From Patagioenas fasciata (taxonomy: Eukaryota > Chordata > Aves > Columbiformes > Columbidae): a DNA stretch of 64,000 nucleotides. The notes under the pieces are model-generated. The model searched no databases. It was not told where the DNA came from and worked only from the letters and a program-made list of their open reading frames with translations. The position numbers and the translations under genes were made by a program. This document shows positions 48,875-62,800 of this stretch, in pieces. Location: contig NC_092522.1 of NCBI RefSeq assembly GCF_037038585.1, positions 51,428,161 through 51,492,160 of the forward strand, written 5' to 3'. How positions within the stretch are numbered: the first letter of the stretch is position 1; each line of letters opens with the position of its first letter.

Positions 48875-50899
48875 TTAAATACAATACAAACTTTATTAAA
48901 AATAGGTTGCAAGTGAAATACAGTAGAAATGGGAAACTACAGCAGTTTTGATGTTTTTCATAATAATGCACAGACAAATATGAAAAGCACTTTTACACAT
49001 ATTCACACTTGACCTGAATGCCCAATGGCGGCCAAATCCACTCGACTGAAGGTTATAGGTATTTTTTTGCTAAGCCTTTTTCAGATTCTAGCAGCAACAG
49101 TAATTCAGCCACAGCATAAGTTTTTTTCCTTAAGAAAAATTTGTCACTGTAAGGCTGCTAGTGTTCTCAAGATAAATTGGGAGAGGCTTGCTTTTCCTGA
49201 TTAACAGACATAGCAAGCATGCAGATCCTTCATTAACACTTTGAAACAGTTTAATCTTCTACTTCATATTTAACAGGTGAAACGGTAAAAGCACACTTTC
49301 AAATAAGAAACCTGGAATACGTAAAAAATATTTACACTCCAATTTTCATTAACTTGCATTTATTTATCATACAACTCTTATTAAAAGTGATTTCTTTCCT
49401 AAGGCAGTGAAAGTCTACCCCTTTGTATTGGAAGTGTGCACAATTCCCTAAATATATATTTATAAGAGAACAATATGATACAGGAAAAAAAATCATCTAA
49501 AGCCAGTAAAGGGCTTTGTCGAATAGAAAATTTGTTAGGAATCACAATATATATTGTCTTAACATCACACAATGAGAAAAACTCTGATGAGGTCCTTATT
49601 CCCAACATCATCAGCCACACAGGCATAGCTGAAGAAATAGCGGGAGGAAAAAGATTAACAATTTAAAATTAAATAAGGCTATTACAGTGTGAAAAAATAG
49701 CTTGAACTGCCAAAAAAGATTTTCATACAACAGTAACAGGATGTCAGCAAAGCCAGCTAGATTGAAGAAGATCTTGCTGGCCCCACGTCCTCCACCTGAG
49801 CAGAGAGGGTTCCTCATTAGCACACCAGCCCCATTAACACCTCACTGACATTCCCCCTCCCAGACGGCTGTTTTGTATCTGATGCTTCACACTTTAGTCT
49901 TTCTAATATGTCAGTTCACTGCTCCATGGAAAAAAAAAAAGATATTGCTGAACTGGTAATAGTAGACTTATCAATACTGTTCCATGCCTAAGAACTCCTA
50001 ATCGACCCTTCTCAGAAAACGTATGTATCTGTTCTGCTGACCTTGGAACTGGAATCATTACTCCTCATCTTTAACACTTTACTAACATTTTGGTCCTAAC
50101 TGATGAAGGGTCACCAGTGTAGCCTGCTATCTATTGCTTACATAATTTGTAATAAAACAACTATCAAAAAGTTGTATCTTCACATTTCTGCAAGTCCGAA
50201 GCACATGGAGTGGGGATGCATAAGCATCCAGACTTTTCCATAACTACAGATAAATTCTTATGTAACTATTTTAGACCCAACAAATACGTAGGACTAGAAA
50301 TGCTTTTATTCAGAGCTTCCACCTACAGAATGTGTGTTATTCCAGTACTAAGTAATGGCAAGACCTGTATTGATATGCTGATCAACGTATGAACACCATA
50401 CAGTATGTCAAACTTGCCTCTAAAGTCTTAATTACGGTGGCCCAGATATTTGCTTCTTATGAAACAACGTAAAATACTGATTTCTAGTGCACAGTTTAGT
50501 TTAGGCAGTTCAAGCTATTCTCACTCTCTCTGCTCAGCAGCTAAAACAAAAGTGTGTCTGTAAAACACCAGGAAACAGAACTTATCTTTGACAAGTGCTA
50601 CTTGGTCTGGTGCACAAGAACTTAAACCCCAAAACAGAAAGAAAAAAAAGTTACCTTCACGTGATTCGTATCTTTAAAATTTTACAGTGCTTTCATTGAA
50701 TAAACCACAAGCTCCTGGCAAAGTAATCAGTTTTCTTGCTATTGCAACATCTCTAAATCTTAATTAACAGTCTTAGATATAGAGGAATCAAAGTCACTCC
50801 TTTCAGAAAACATTCATTTTCTGTTCATTAGTAGTGTTCCCCCCATCTCAATCCCTCAATTCAGAGATCTTCAGTTACATCTGATAAGGTGCTTTAATC
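48875..50899 (-). other. AFDN: AFDN 3' UTR
   Basis: About 2 kb of AT-rich non-coding sequence downstream of the AFDN stop, with no splice-competent ORF. It runs to an AATAAA on the minus strand (48892-48897). The sequence around that signal is A/T rich and simple. The exact cleavage site is inferred. Confidence 0.7.
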
Positions 50900-53800
50900 T
50901 TATTTTGTGTTCAACTCATTTTCCAGTTCCATTAATTTTCTAGAAGCTTTCACTTTATTGGATACATCCTGACCCTGTGAGAAAAGTCGCTGGCGTTCCC
51001 TGAATGTCAAGTTTTCTGGTGCTCCAGGTAAATCTGTATCTTGACTGAAAAAGGAGAAAAAAGTTTGTTATAATTCTTATCTCAATATCCGTAAATATAG
51101 TCATTCTTAGTGACGTGTACTGACTGGTAGCTTTTTTGACTACAGTAAATGATGCTTTGTTTAGTGTTCTGCATGGTTTTGTTCCCCACACATACCTTTA
51201 ATTTTGACATTGTGCTACCGCTTAGACAAATTAGCGGCTCACAAGCCATCTCTGGCACATGAACATGAATGAAACTGCTTGCCAGTTTTCAAAGCAAAGT
51301 GTGGGTGTAAAGTATGGCTCTATTAGCACAGCATTGCTGTGATGGCTAAATCAGCGAGCCTTTCTATGCTGGCATGTTTCTAGTGGTTTTCACCGGAATC
51401 CAAAGCTTGTATGTCTTGACAAACAAAGCTGCTAGCACTGATGTGTGCTGTAGTGGCTGCAACACCTCTGGATTTTATTCTATACTGGCAAAGCTTCCAA
51501 GGGCAATTGTTACTTAAGATCTTGCACTCATCTCTTACACTTGTAACAAACAGGTTTCTGTATTAGGTGTTTCTGACCACCACAGTGAACATGTCAAATC
51601 ATTCTTAGTTGTAGCTGTAACAATACTTTACATATGTTATTAACTCTTATATAATAAAGCTTTAATCAAAATACATTTCAGCTTCTTGATCAGAAGAGGT
51701 TTCACTTTTAGCTCCAAGAGGTCTCTGCTATGCACACTCCACTGGAACATTAACTACACTTTAAAATGCATCTTCGGTACACTACACAGTGAAGCTGGTC
51801 ACTCACATGTAAGATACAGCCCACATTATTTTATTGTTAGCACAGACTGGGTAAGAATCCCACTGGAGAGGTACTGTTCAAACACTTGAAATTGTTCATT
51901 TACAATTACTGAGTTTACTCACTTGTAGCACTAAATTTGCTGCTGTGAAATAGTACTTCAGATCACCTAAAGACTTGTGGAGAATTTATTTTTATTTAAT
52001 AGTAACCCAAGATACTCCAGAGCCACCTGCAGAATTCTTGAATAGCCCAGAGAGGATACAACAAAACCAGAAGATGTTGCAGAAGTTAGCCAAGTCAGGT
52101 GTATAAAAGTTAATGGACTTCTGTATGTCACCTTTTAGATCTTTTGTCTCTTGGATCCCGATAAACTTCATGGGCCCCAACAGCTGCTCCTGTAGTTCCA
52201 GTGTATGAATTTATTCCTTATGCAAAAAAAAAAAAAGTAAGTTGAAGGACTACAGTTAAAACGCGGAAGTTTTATATTGTATTTTTTCAAAAAGGTGCAG
52301 TGCTTCTTTCAAGAAATAAATTTAAACTAGATTCAGAAACAGATTTAGAGGATCATCTGATATCTAGAATATTTAAAACCAGTATTACAAAATTCCACTC
52401 CTCCTCAAAACAGCTGTAATTTTTTACTCCTAATTTTGAGTCAGAACACATTTTGTTTAGATTTTACGGCACATATCAAATAATGGTCTTTTTGTTACTA
52501 TTGCTTACTGTAAGACAGACATGAGAAGGTGTTCACAGAGATTGACGGAAAAAGCAACACGCTTCATTACCCTGTAACAAGCTTCACAGGAAATAAGTTA
52601 GCTGCAGCTGCTCTCTTTATGCGGCTGAAGTAAGCTAAGATTAGTATATGCCATCTTTGCAACTCAGCAGAGTCAGAATTTTTGTCTCTGTTTAGTCTGA
52701 TTACTGTATTACTGTATTATAAACTGTATTACCTGGATACAAATTTAAATCTCAAGCAAGTACTTTACAGCACTGCACCTTTAGTTTAAGCTGATACAAC
52801 ACACAAGTTTTACACATTATATTAATTATTTCTAAAGGCCACAAGACAAAACATTTTCTTCCCAATCAAAAAGTTTAAAAATTTAATCTATAATTAAGAC
52901 CATATTATATTAATAACTGTCAGGAAAAGAGTGAAAATAAGTGTCAGCACAATATTCAGATTTGTTTTCAGACAGTTCTGGTCTCCATATTGCACGTGTT
53001 ATGTCTTGTGAACCTTCTTCGGTACAGAAGGAAATGTTTGCTTCTTCCACTGGCATATGTAACATCTCATAAATATTCAACAGAAGAGACACATGATGCT
53101 GGAACACACAAGAAAATTTAACTAGTGTATTGTAGGCTAATTTTTTTTCCACCAGAAACTTGTAGCAGACCAAATCATGCCAGCTATGCCAGGTATATAA
53201 CAAGATTTTTTTTTCCTTTCAGACATAAGTCTTACAAACATCCAAGTGCCACATTCCCTATGCTGAAAAGTCTGGACCCACATGCTGTGGTTCACACTTC
53301 CACCTGCTTTAGGACAGTAGTTTTGATTTGGATGTTGGCTTTTTTCTTGGTTACTTGACAGACCCAATGGTTTTAAGAGACCCAGTGGAAGAAGGTATGA
53401 GAGCACAACTTGCAGAAGCGTGGTTTACTAGAGTTAACATTAAGAACAGAAAAGAGCTGTAAAGGACAGTAATGTCACAGAGTCAGCGAGATGGGAGATG
53501 GTAAACTGCGCAGTGAATTCTGCATTTTGTGCAAACGGCTTTGTACATTACGCAGGCAGTCTTCATAGAAGCTTGAGCAATCAGGTGAAGTTAACCTGTT
53601 CTCATGGCTATTTTAAAAATTATGAAATAAGAGTATTCAGAATTAGTTGTATGGTTTATGAATTAGGTTATTAAAGGCGAAGCATCATAGTACAATATTC
53701 CTTAATTGTTACCAAAACCCTAACCAAAACTTTGTAGGTTGCCCTTCTGATTGTTGACCAGGAAAAACAAACGCGCACATGCAAAAAATACCACCGAACA

Positions 53801-56800
53801 TTTCACTTTCCTGAGATTAATTTTTCCATTACAATTAACAGAAAGCAGGGCCGGGAAATGCAATTATATATGAAATGGCATTCTGGGTTGTGGATGATGG
53901 GAGGCAGGAAGAGTGGTGGTGACAACTACTGACCGACAGTTCTACAGTTACTTAACTTGTTACACATACAGCCTCCAAAGTGCCAAACAAGGAAGGGCAG
54001 CAAAGGCCTCTGGAAGCTACATGTTGTGATGGAAGGCACATTTTACATTCTATTACAGTCAGTCTCAAATAAGAGTTTCTGGATAAGAAAGCCCTTGAAG
54101 GAATAAAACTTCAGTACAGACATAAAGTACAAAAGTTTCATATCAGAAGCCTGCTGTTTCACAATATTCTTCAGAGCAAGCTGACAACATAGTCATAGGG
54201 CTTAAAGAGAATAATTTCTACATATTTCCTGTCTTTAACCTTACTTCAACTCATTAATTCTGTGTGATACAACATGCTCAAATCTACTGTCCTTCTGACA
54301 GAAAACTGCAATTTGGGTTCCCTGGTTGTGGGTGTATCAGTGGGCTCACACGTGTTGTAGGTAGGCATAATGGAATTATTTGCACTGTAACAGAAGCACA
54401 GAGGAGGTAAGCATATAGTGTGTCTATTTATACTCCAGTATGATGACAACACACTGAAAAGCTAAAACCTTCCCTCACTTTCCTTTAAGATCTGGAACCT
54501 CTGACAGAGCCAGACAGGAGCGACAGATGGGCTTCCAGGATCCACAAGGACTACTACATCACAAGATCTCAGAGACAACACCAGTGCAAATAGAGTGTGT
54601 TTTTTTCGTTGTTTTTGTTTTTTGTTTGTTTGTTTTTAACCTCCTTTAAATGAGTATCAGTGTGAATACTTTTTATGCAATTTGAGTGCTGTACTGACCC
54701 CAAACAGTAAAACTGCTGAGCATCAACTCTGTCATTTGGACAATAATTATAACTGAGCTAAACTACCGTCTCTTCAGCTATATTAAGATACATAATGCTT
54801 TGCAGAGCTGCTCTTCGGCACTGGAAACAGTCCAACCACAGCAGTAAGCTAATGTGCCCTGCAAAGGAAAGGATGCTTTGCTGGAAAACAATGACTTGAG
54901 CCTCAGCTGAAAAGGATGCAGAGAGGAAGCTCACAGTATCACGTACCCATATCACCTCATACGTATCCTGCATCAGATTCATACGCTGCTGCAGCTGGAT
55001 TAGCAGTGCTTCTGATAGTTGGAACCTATTCTGAGGCTCATACGCTCCCTATGACCAGGGCACACCACACCTCTGGTTAAAGAAAGTGATTTTCATAATT
55101 TGTTAGGTGGTCAAAAAGGTTATCGGGGATATACCATAGTATAGGCTTCCACATTTGTCACTGCGACTTGAATCCAGTAAACAAGTTAGCCATATGGCTA
55201 GAAGCCAGCATAAACACTTGCCCTTGCTATCTCAGGTGACTTACTACTGTTTGCATTGTAAAAGGATGATCTGATCTGTATGAGCTGGTTGCCAGGCACT
55301 TGTGGACTTCCAGCACAAGTAGAAAGAATGAACTAGGGGAACATCATGGCCATCATTTCCTTCAGAAGAATACAGAAGTAGGGGAAGTGCTGGCAGATGC
55401 TGCTATTTAAAGACAAAATCTTATGTCAATAAACTGCACATTTATTAGAGTGAGATTTACACAAACATGTACTCAAAGAGTAACATTATTAAGATGTCTC
55501 CCATATGGCAGCAGTTAAAAAAAAAACCAGCATGAAATTTTGGACTGAATTAGCTTTGAATTCATGAGTATAGCTAAGCTAGTACTCTGCAGATAAAATA
55601 AGGTGCTGAAGTTGCTAGCAGCTAGAGCTCAACCTGAAGTTAAACTCTATTATGGTTGCCCATTTGGAGTTACAAAAGAAACAAGATGAGAAGACAAATA
55701 CAGGGGTGCAGCAGCAGGGGGGGAAAATGTAAGGCAAAACCCACTAGGATGAAATGTATATATTTTTTTTCTCTCTGCAAGAAAACTGCACTGTACAAAC
55801 CAGAAGGAATGCTGCTCAACATATGAAACTAACTGCATGTTCTGTATGTCTGTTGGTGCTTGTATACTTCAGAACTACATCTACAAAGGTAATTTTTAAA
55901 GCCATTTGCACACACTATTAAAAGAGAACCCTGGTACCAAAAAAGAACACAGAAGATAAGCTCTGTCCATAAACCCATTAGAAAAGGCTTCCTGTGTTCA
56001 TGAAAGGTGCACTTCCAGATGCTCTGAGTAACCAGTGGTCAGTCATACAAAACAAATCACTGAAAGATACAGAGTGAAAGCCAAAACCAACAGTACTTTG
56101 AACTGGTTGAGTAACAGTTAAAATAATTTCTGATTCATTGTGTGAAAGATGGAATTTTTGCTTTTGAAGAGTTTGGGTAAGGAACAAGGAAATCTGAGAG
56201 ATCAAAACAATTAAAAATTCGAGGATTCATATTAATATCAGGATTTAAGTTAGATCACCAGAGTGAAAACAGCGATTAAGTGGGAAAAGAATAAATCACA
56301 AAGTGAGTGATTCAATCTACAGCACCAGAGTTGAAAACGTGAGGATAGTTTTGTAGAGACGATTGATTTCATGGTGTCTACCTTTAGAGCTGCTGGCAGG
56401 GATGAAACTCGGTTTGTTTGGAGGGGGTGGGGGCTGGCTTTTTTTGGCAGTAGTACTGTTGGCATTGACTGGAGATGACTGGAATGAGTTGGAAAGAAAG
56501 AGGCCATCTGAAACTGGGCGAGGCTGGCGGGAGGGCTGCTGTGGCTTAAGGGTGGCAGGAGGAAAGTCACCATAAGATTTTCTTGTGCTGGAGTACTTAT
56601 CCTGACCTGCTAGATTGGAATCCTCCTCCTCCTCATCATCATCATTGTATGCAACAAACTTGGCAGTATAAATCGTGTCAGGGGAGAGGACCTGTGTTTT
56701 GAGGTAAGAGGTGTTTCGCTGAGGTGGGGGAGGAGGAGCGTTAGATGAAGGGGTTGGGGATGGGAGTTCATATTCCCGTGGAAGTGGAGGTCTGTACAGA

Positions 56801-59800
56801 CCAGGCTCGTCAGGTTCCAGTAATCTTCGTTCTGCTTCATCGTGCTGCCTGCGCCTTTCAGCCTCTAAGCGACTGTAATACTCCTCTTCCTGGCGCCGCT
56901 GCAAGCCCAGAGGAAACAGAGACACAGCGGTCAGAAACACATGGCAATCAAAGAGATTTAAGTTTTCCATCACTGAGCTACAAACATTATTTTTTTTTCG
57001 GTCTCCTTTTCTGGCAATAAGCAGAACAGCTAGAAAGCCTCACACAAAGGATATTTACTACTATGAAAAAAATGGCAGCTGTCCTGTGACACAGCATTGC
57101 TGTTATTTCCAGGTTTACCACTGCCTCTGGTAGCCGAGGCAGCTGCCTAGGGAACTAAGGGCGATTCCAGCATTTATTACTCCAAATATAACTACAGTTA
57201 ATAAAGGGTAGATTCATTAAAGCTGTAAAGAATCTGTGGGAGAGGGAAATAACTAAAATTAAGTACCACTTAAAAAAAGGAACTTTGTAATTTTGCTGCA
57301 TACAATGTAAATTAATCAACAGCACCTTGGAATAGATGTATCCTAACAAAGCTCCTATTATAAATTCCATGAAAACTACTTTCACACAGAAATCAAATTA
57401 CCAAGGAATTTAGTAATACAGACATCAAATACCTTTTAAAAAACATTTCTAAAAACCAGATTTTAAAAAAGTCTATGCTAATGACATTTATATGATGCTT
57501 TTGACCATTTAAAATACCATGAAACATCATCTATGTATTTTTTTAGTTTAAAACATTTTTACCATTTTAAACTAAATAGCATTTAATTCTGTTCAGCTCT
57601 TGTCTAAGCCACATTGTAAAGTGACACAAGGGTCTATTCAGTAGCTTGATAACAAATTAAAATGTATATTTGGAAACTGTATGTCACAAAAAACCATTTT
57701 GCCTAAGCCTAGTAAGACTTCCGCTGGGAATACATGACATTTTGAACAACCATCCTTTCTGATTTTCATCCATGTGTTTCAAAAAAGTCCACTTTATCTG
57801 CTCAGCACAGTGAGTCAACCATCCTAAAAAAAAATATTCTGATCTTGTTCATCTAAAGCAAAGACATGAAACTCATCTCCTTGTACTACTCTCTAAAACC
57901 ACTTAGATGGTGCTGAGTTCTGAGTTGGTAGATGTACAAGTGCCTCAGTCAAGATCTGTCAGTGAAAACCTCTCCAGTGTGTGACCCAAAAGTCGTTTGG
58001 CTGCATCATTGTCAGAAATTAATATATATATAAAATTATATATATAAAATATATATTAATATATATATATTTGCCAATCTTACAAGATGAAATTTCTCTC
58101 AACATTAAGAACTAACCCTCTTCCTTCATTCTGAAGTCAGTGCTACTATCAGACAAGTCTTCAATCTGAACAAAAGTAACTGTTCTTTCTCTAGGAAGAA
58201 AAGGGCCTCAACAAACATGCTAAGAGTCAAATAAGGCACTTTGTCTTCCCATTTTGAACAATAAAACTGCTCAAATTCATATATAATATTCTGAAGCAAC
58301 CTAGGAGCCTGAATGTTTGGAATCTGACAGCACAGTGATTTATCTGCTGAAGTTATTTACTTCCTTTCTAGAAAACAATTCCTTTTCCTCCAATAGTCCA
58401 TACATAAAATGCAATGATATACAGTGGCATGGAGAGGAGTATATTCCATATTTCTCTCTGTATCTGTATAGAACAATTACTGCAAAAATATTTAAGTGCC
58501 ACTTCTGAGACACAGCAAAACCCAACACCAGTAACTCAGCCATTATAACAAAAATGGTCAGCAAGTCACGTTGGGGACTGCAGGAAACCAGGAGATAACC
58601 CATTTCTGCTATAACTTTCAGAAAAGTCTCTGAAAGCAAGTCCTTGCCACTGACAAATACCTTCGGCCGGTAAAACTACAGTACAATCTATGCAATATTG
58701 GTCAACTCTGGGCACCACAAATGGGTTATTTATTTCATTTGTATTTTATACGGGATAAACTGAAGGTTTGGCCATGACCATTACAACTAGGTCTGGCATG
58801 TTTAACGCTTGCTGACCCAACACTGAGCTGTTACAGGCCAGGCTGTAGAGGAGAGGACTATAGGAAACTCTGCAGGAAACCACAACCTTTTCTTCAGCCT
58901 CTCTCCTGGTCCGCTCCTCCTCTTGCTGCCGGCGCTCTTCTTCCTGTCTGGCCCTGTCTTCTGCTTCTCGTTTGCGCATTTCTTCCAGCTGTTGCTGTCG
59001 TCTGCGTTCTTCATCCTGTAACTAACAGAGACACAGCTTTTATTTTTGTGTCACTCGTGTTGGCAAAATGGGTGAAAAAAAAAAGTAACCTGAGTATTCA
59101 AATTAAAAAAAACCCAAACCAAACATTCAGTAGAAAATGCTATACTACAGATAATATAATTTCCAGCTGTTAAGAGTATGCTTTGCTACACTAGTTTCTC
59201 TAAAATCCCTAAAAAAACCAACCAAACAAAAAAAAGGACGCAAAGAACTACATACATAAAAGCACAAAAGGTACAGGGAGGCATTTTTAGCAGTCATATA
59301 TGAAGCCCTAGCAGAAGAGGGAGGTGACTCACGTTCCAGACAGCTTCAGTAACCATAGTCTCATAGGTACAGTAAAGTGAAATTAAATACTGGAGACCAA
59401 CAGTCCACAGCTCCAGCAGCCAATTGGTTTTTCATTTTGGATTAGTATTCAAGCACGGGAAAAATCATGACTCATTAGTTGAAGAGTCAATCCATTTGAA
59501 GTAACAGGCTCATTCAGCAAGTCTGCAAATAGTCTCGGGAGATAAATAAAATCTCCCACTGTATCTGCAACAGATGTGTTTTGGAAAAAGCAGAGAGTGG
59601 AGCAATGAAATCTTTGACCGCTGAGATTAAGCAGCTCACGTGAACAACTTGTGTCCAACAGACAACACTATTTTCTGTATGTTTATGGTAAACACTGCAG
59701 AGATAAGAAAACAGAGCAACAATCCAAACTCTGCACGATTCTCTAAAGCCGACAGTAGCTAAGCCCTTCATGGACAAGAATATTCACTGGCACAATAACA

Positions 59801-62800
59801 TTGACATGTAGAAATTGACTGGACTACATGCTGTGTTACTTCTTACTGCAGCACATGATTGGCATAAATCAGTAAATCACTGGATCTTGCTATAATCTGC
59901 ATGTACTTCTGTACTCTTGGATTTGTTTTTACAATCTAGTTTCATTTAGAGAGAAACGTCCTTAAGACACAAAGCCACGATGATATAGTAAGAGAAATGT
60001 AGTTAGACTTTCTGAGAACAACTTTCATGCAGGTATCTCTCCCCTCCAATCTATTAACAGGGAACGTGCTTTACAGCAGATTAGGTTTTCTAATCAATTC
60101 TAAAAACAAACCTTTTTTCTTTTTGACTAATTTTCTGGTAATTATTTCCTCCCAGTGTTCCTGTAGTATTTGTGCTATGAGTATCTTAGGACCTTGTAGA
60201 ACAGGTTAATTTTAAAAAATTTGCCTTCTACATCTTCAAGCAGCGATACAGACTAATTGCCGTGAAACACCTCTCCAATGTTGAACACGACCATTTTTGA
60301 GCATGAAAGCTACAGAACAAAATTAATTAATTTAATTTAGGCAGTAATTTGGCAAATGTGTACTAGAGGATGCTACCTCTAAGTAAATTCCTCTTATTTG
60401 GGGCTAAAACTTTTATAATTCCTTACTGAAAACGACATAGAGATCAAGCTTATTATATAGAGAAGGAAATTAAATAGTTAACCAACTCCGTGCTTGGATT
60501 AAGACCTCTTCTTGTCTTGGCTATTAAAAATACATTATTTTAGCAAAGGAGATATTACTAGCTGTCTTTCCTTTTGACAGCAATATTTCAGAAGAGTTTG
60601 TAGAAGAGAAGTCATTTCCTCTTAAAAAAATAAAGATAAAAACTGCACACTGAAAAAATACAGGAAAACTCCTTGACTCTGTTCCACTTGCATTTAGAGA
60701 AAATCTCTGATCCCAGGTTACAGCATGCCTTTTTTGCTTAGAAGCAAATATTCTTCATCAAATGCACTTAAATAAGAAAATATTTCAAACTAAATTAAAG
60801 GGGGCGGGGGCATTTTCTTGAAGCACAAGTAAAGAAAGAAGGGAAAACCGCTCAGGGTGCCCACCTGGGAACTGTTGTCAGCACCCGAACCGTAATAATT
60901 GCAATGACAACAGCATCCAGGTAAGAGGCTATTCTAAACATAACACTTAGTAAAAAGGCCAAAAATGATATGAAAGGCACAAGCAGGAACAGAGCCACTA
61001 CTGCAGAGTGACATTTTATTTCTCTGTGATTGGCAATGAGTTTCTGCTTCGGAGCACTCCTGGAGCCTGGCAGGGAGCAGGGAATGGTGAAGCATTTCCG
61101 CGTGTGACCCAGCTCAAACCCAACTGATTTTCAAGACATGAAGGAAAGCAGCTTTGCCTTCTGTTCGTAGTAAGAGAGCTATGAGATTCTCAGGTTGAAT
61201 AGTTTGATTCAATACTTCTCTATCCCAATTAGTTTTTCTCTAGTTTAAAGGCCATGTTTTCATGCGATTTACTGTACTTCCAGGGTCTCTCCAAAGCAGT
61301 ATATGCTTACGCTGTAACAGGTAGAAACAACCAATCCATCCACACAGGCAGCTGACAGGGAAGAGCGTTCTGCTCCCCTAGATGTAACTCAGTGAAGCAG
61401 CTCAGCCCAAAGTGCTGATTCTTTCCCCAGAGCTACTGCAAAGTGCCAACCACTTGCTCAGCCGCACGGCTCTGTCCCTCTGCGGCCAACACTCAAAGCG
61501 CTGCTCCTGCCCAGGACAGGCAAGAAAGGCCACCTTTCTTCTCAGCTGTTGCTCCTCATCATGGATCTGCCCATTGGCTCCTTATCAGAAATGTTACGAT
61601 GTTCACAGGATTGGCAGGCACCCAGGAAGTCTCCGATTCCAAACAAAATTAATTTCTCCAAGCACTGCTTAGAATGTTTTAAAAGAAGATCTGGAAGAAC
61701 TTTAAATTTAGGCCAGTTTATTTATGACAACTAAAGCTGAGTCAGATCTCTTAGTAGCCCAGGAAATTTAAGAAGACACACACTAATTGATTACCTTTCA
61801 CCAGCTTTTAAATTATCAGAACTACTATCACCAATGCTCAAATTAAGACACACAGAAAAAAGCATGGAGCATGTTAAAGTGTGTTTTTTTTCCCTCTGGA
61901 AACTACAAAGTAAGTGATCGGGTACATGAAGTGGTATAGGACAGATGCACCTATGCCCAGAAAGTCATGTGAACAGTATGAAAGTGATAAAATTAGGAAA
62001 AAGAGGTATTTGCTGGGTACAGCGTTCAACATAATCTCAGAGGTAGCTTGCCTCGTTTTTTGAGAAAAAGCTGAATTTATGAACATAACAAATCCTCAGC
62101 TGACTCACGCCACGCATCTAACACAGTGTTCTCTCTCTGACCACAGCAAGACGAGCTGCACAGGGGCCTGGCCATTTCTGCTGGTGTTTCCCAGCATTCA
62201 GCACAGTCCTGGAGATGTCAGTCGGCACAGCCTGGTGTAATCTTTTGAGTAGGTGGTTAACAGGTGTCACACCTAGGAATTTGCCTAATCCATTTTTAAA
62301 GCTGATGATGCTGTCTGCCTCCACAATTCCCTGTCGCAGAAAGATCCACAAGTTCACAGCCTGCTTGGCAAAGTACTTTATCTATCCAGTCACGGCTTTG
62401 GGGGCCTAGGCTTAAGCAAAAAAAAACCTAAAACAAAACAGAAACCCCAAAAACCAAAACAGGAGTAGTAATAAGAAAAAAATATTGATAGACACTAAGC
62501 CTGAAAAATCCCCAAGTCCTGGCTTGTCTGTTAATTCAGCAAGCTAACACACTTCCCCTGTTTCCCTGCTGTCAACTGCTTAACACTAAAGTACCACAGA
62601 GATACGAAACCAAACACCTCAGACAGACTTACTAAGTTATCTGAACTATGCATTTGAAAAGGTGATTTTTTTTAAAAAAAATAAAGCAGTGCTAAATGTC
62701 CAAATTTATATTTTTAACAGTCACGTCTACAGTTTTCTCCAGCAGCACAAATTAATTATACTAACAGGAATTGCAAGCATTACCCTTCTTTCAAATCGGT

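Noticed and set aside
51992-52180. 62-codon minus ORF beginning MGPMKFIGIQ
   Set aside because: Off-frame reading of the AFDN penultimate exon and the following intron.
61532-61564. Possible extra AFDN coiled-coil exon (IHDEEQQLRRK)
   Set aside because: Composition fits, but the acceptor has no pyrimidine tract and flanking exons already join in phase.
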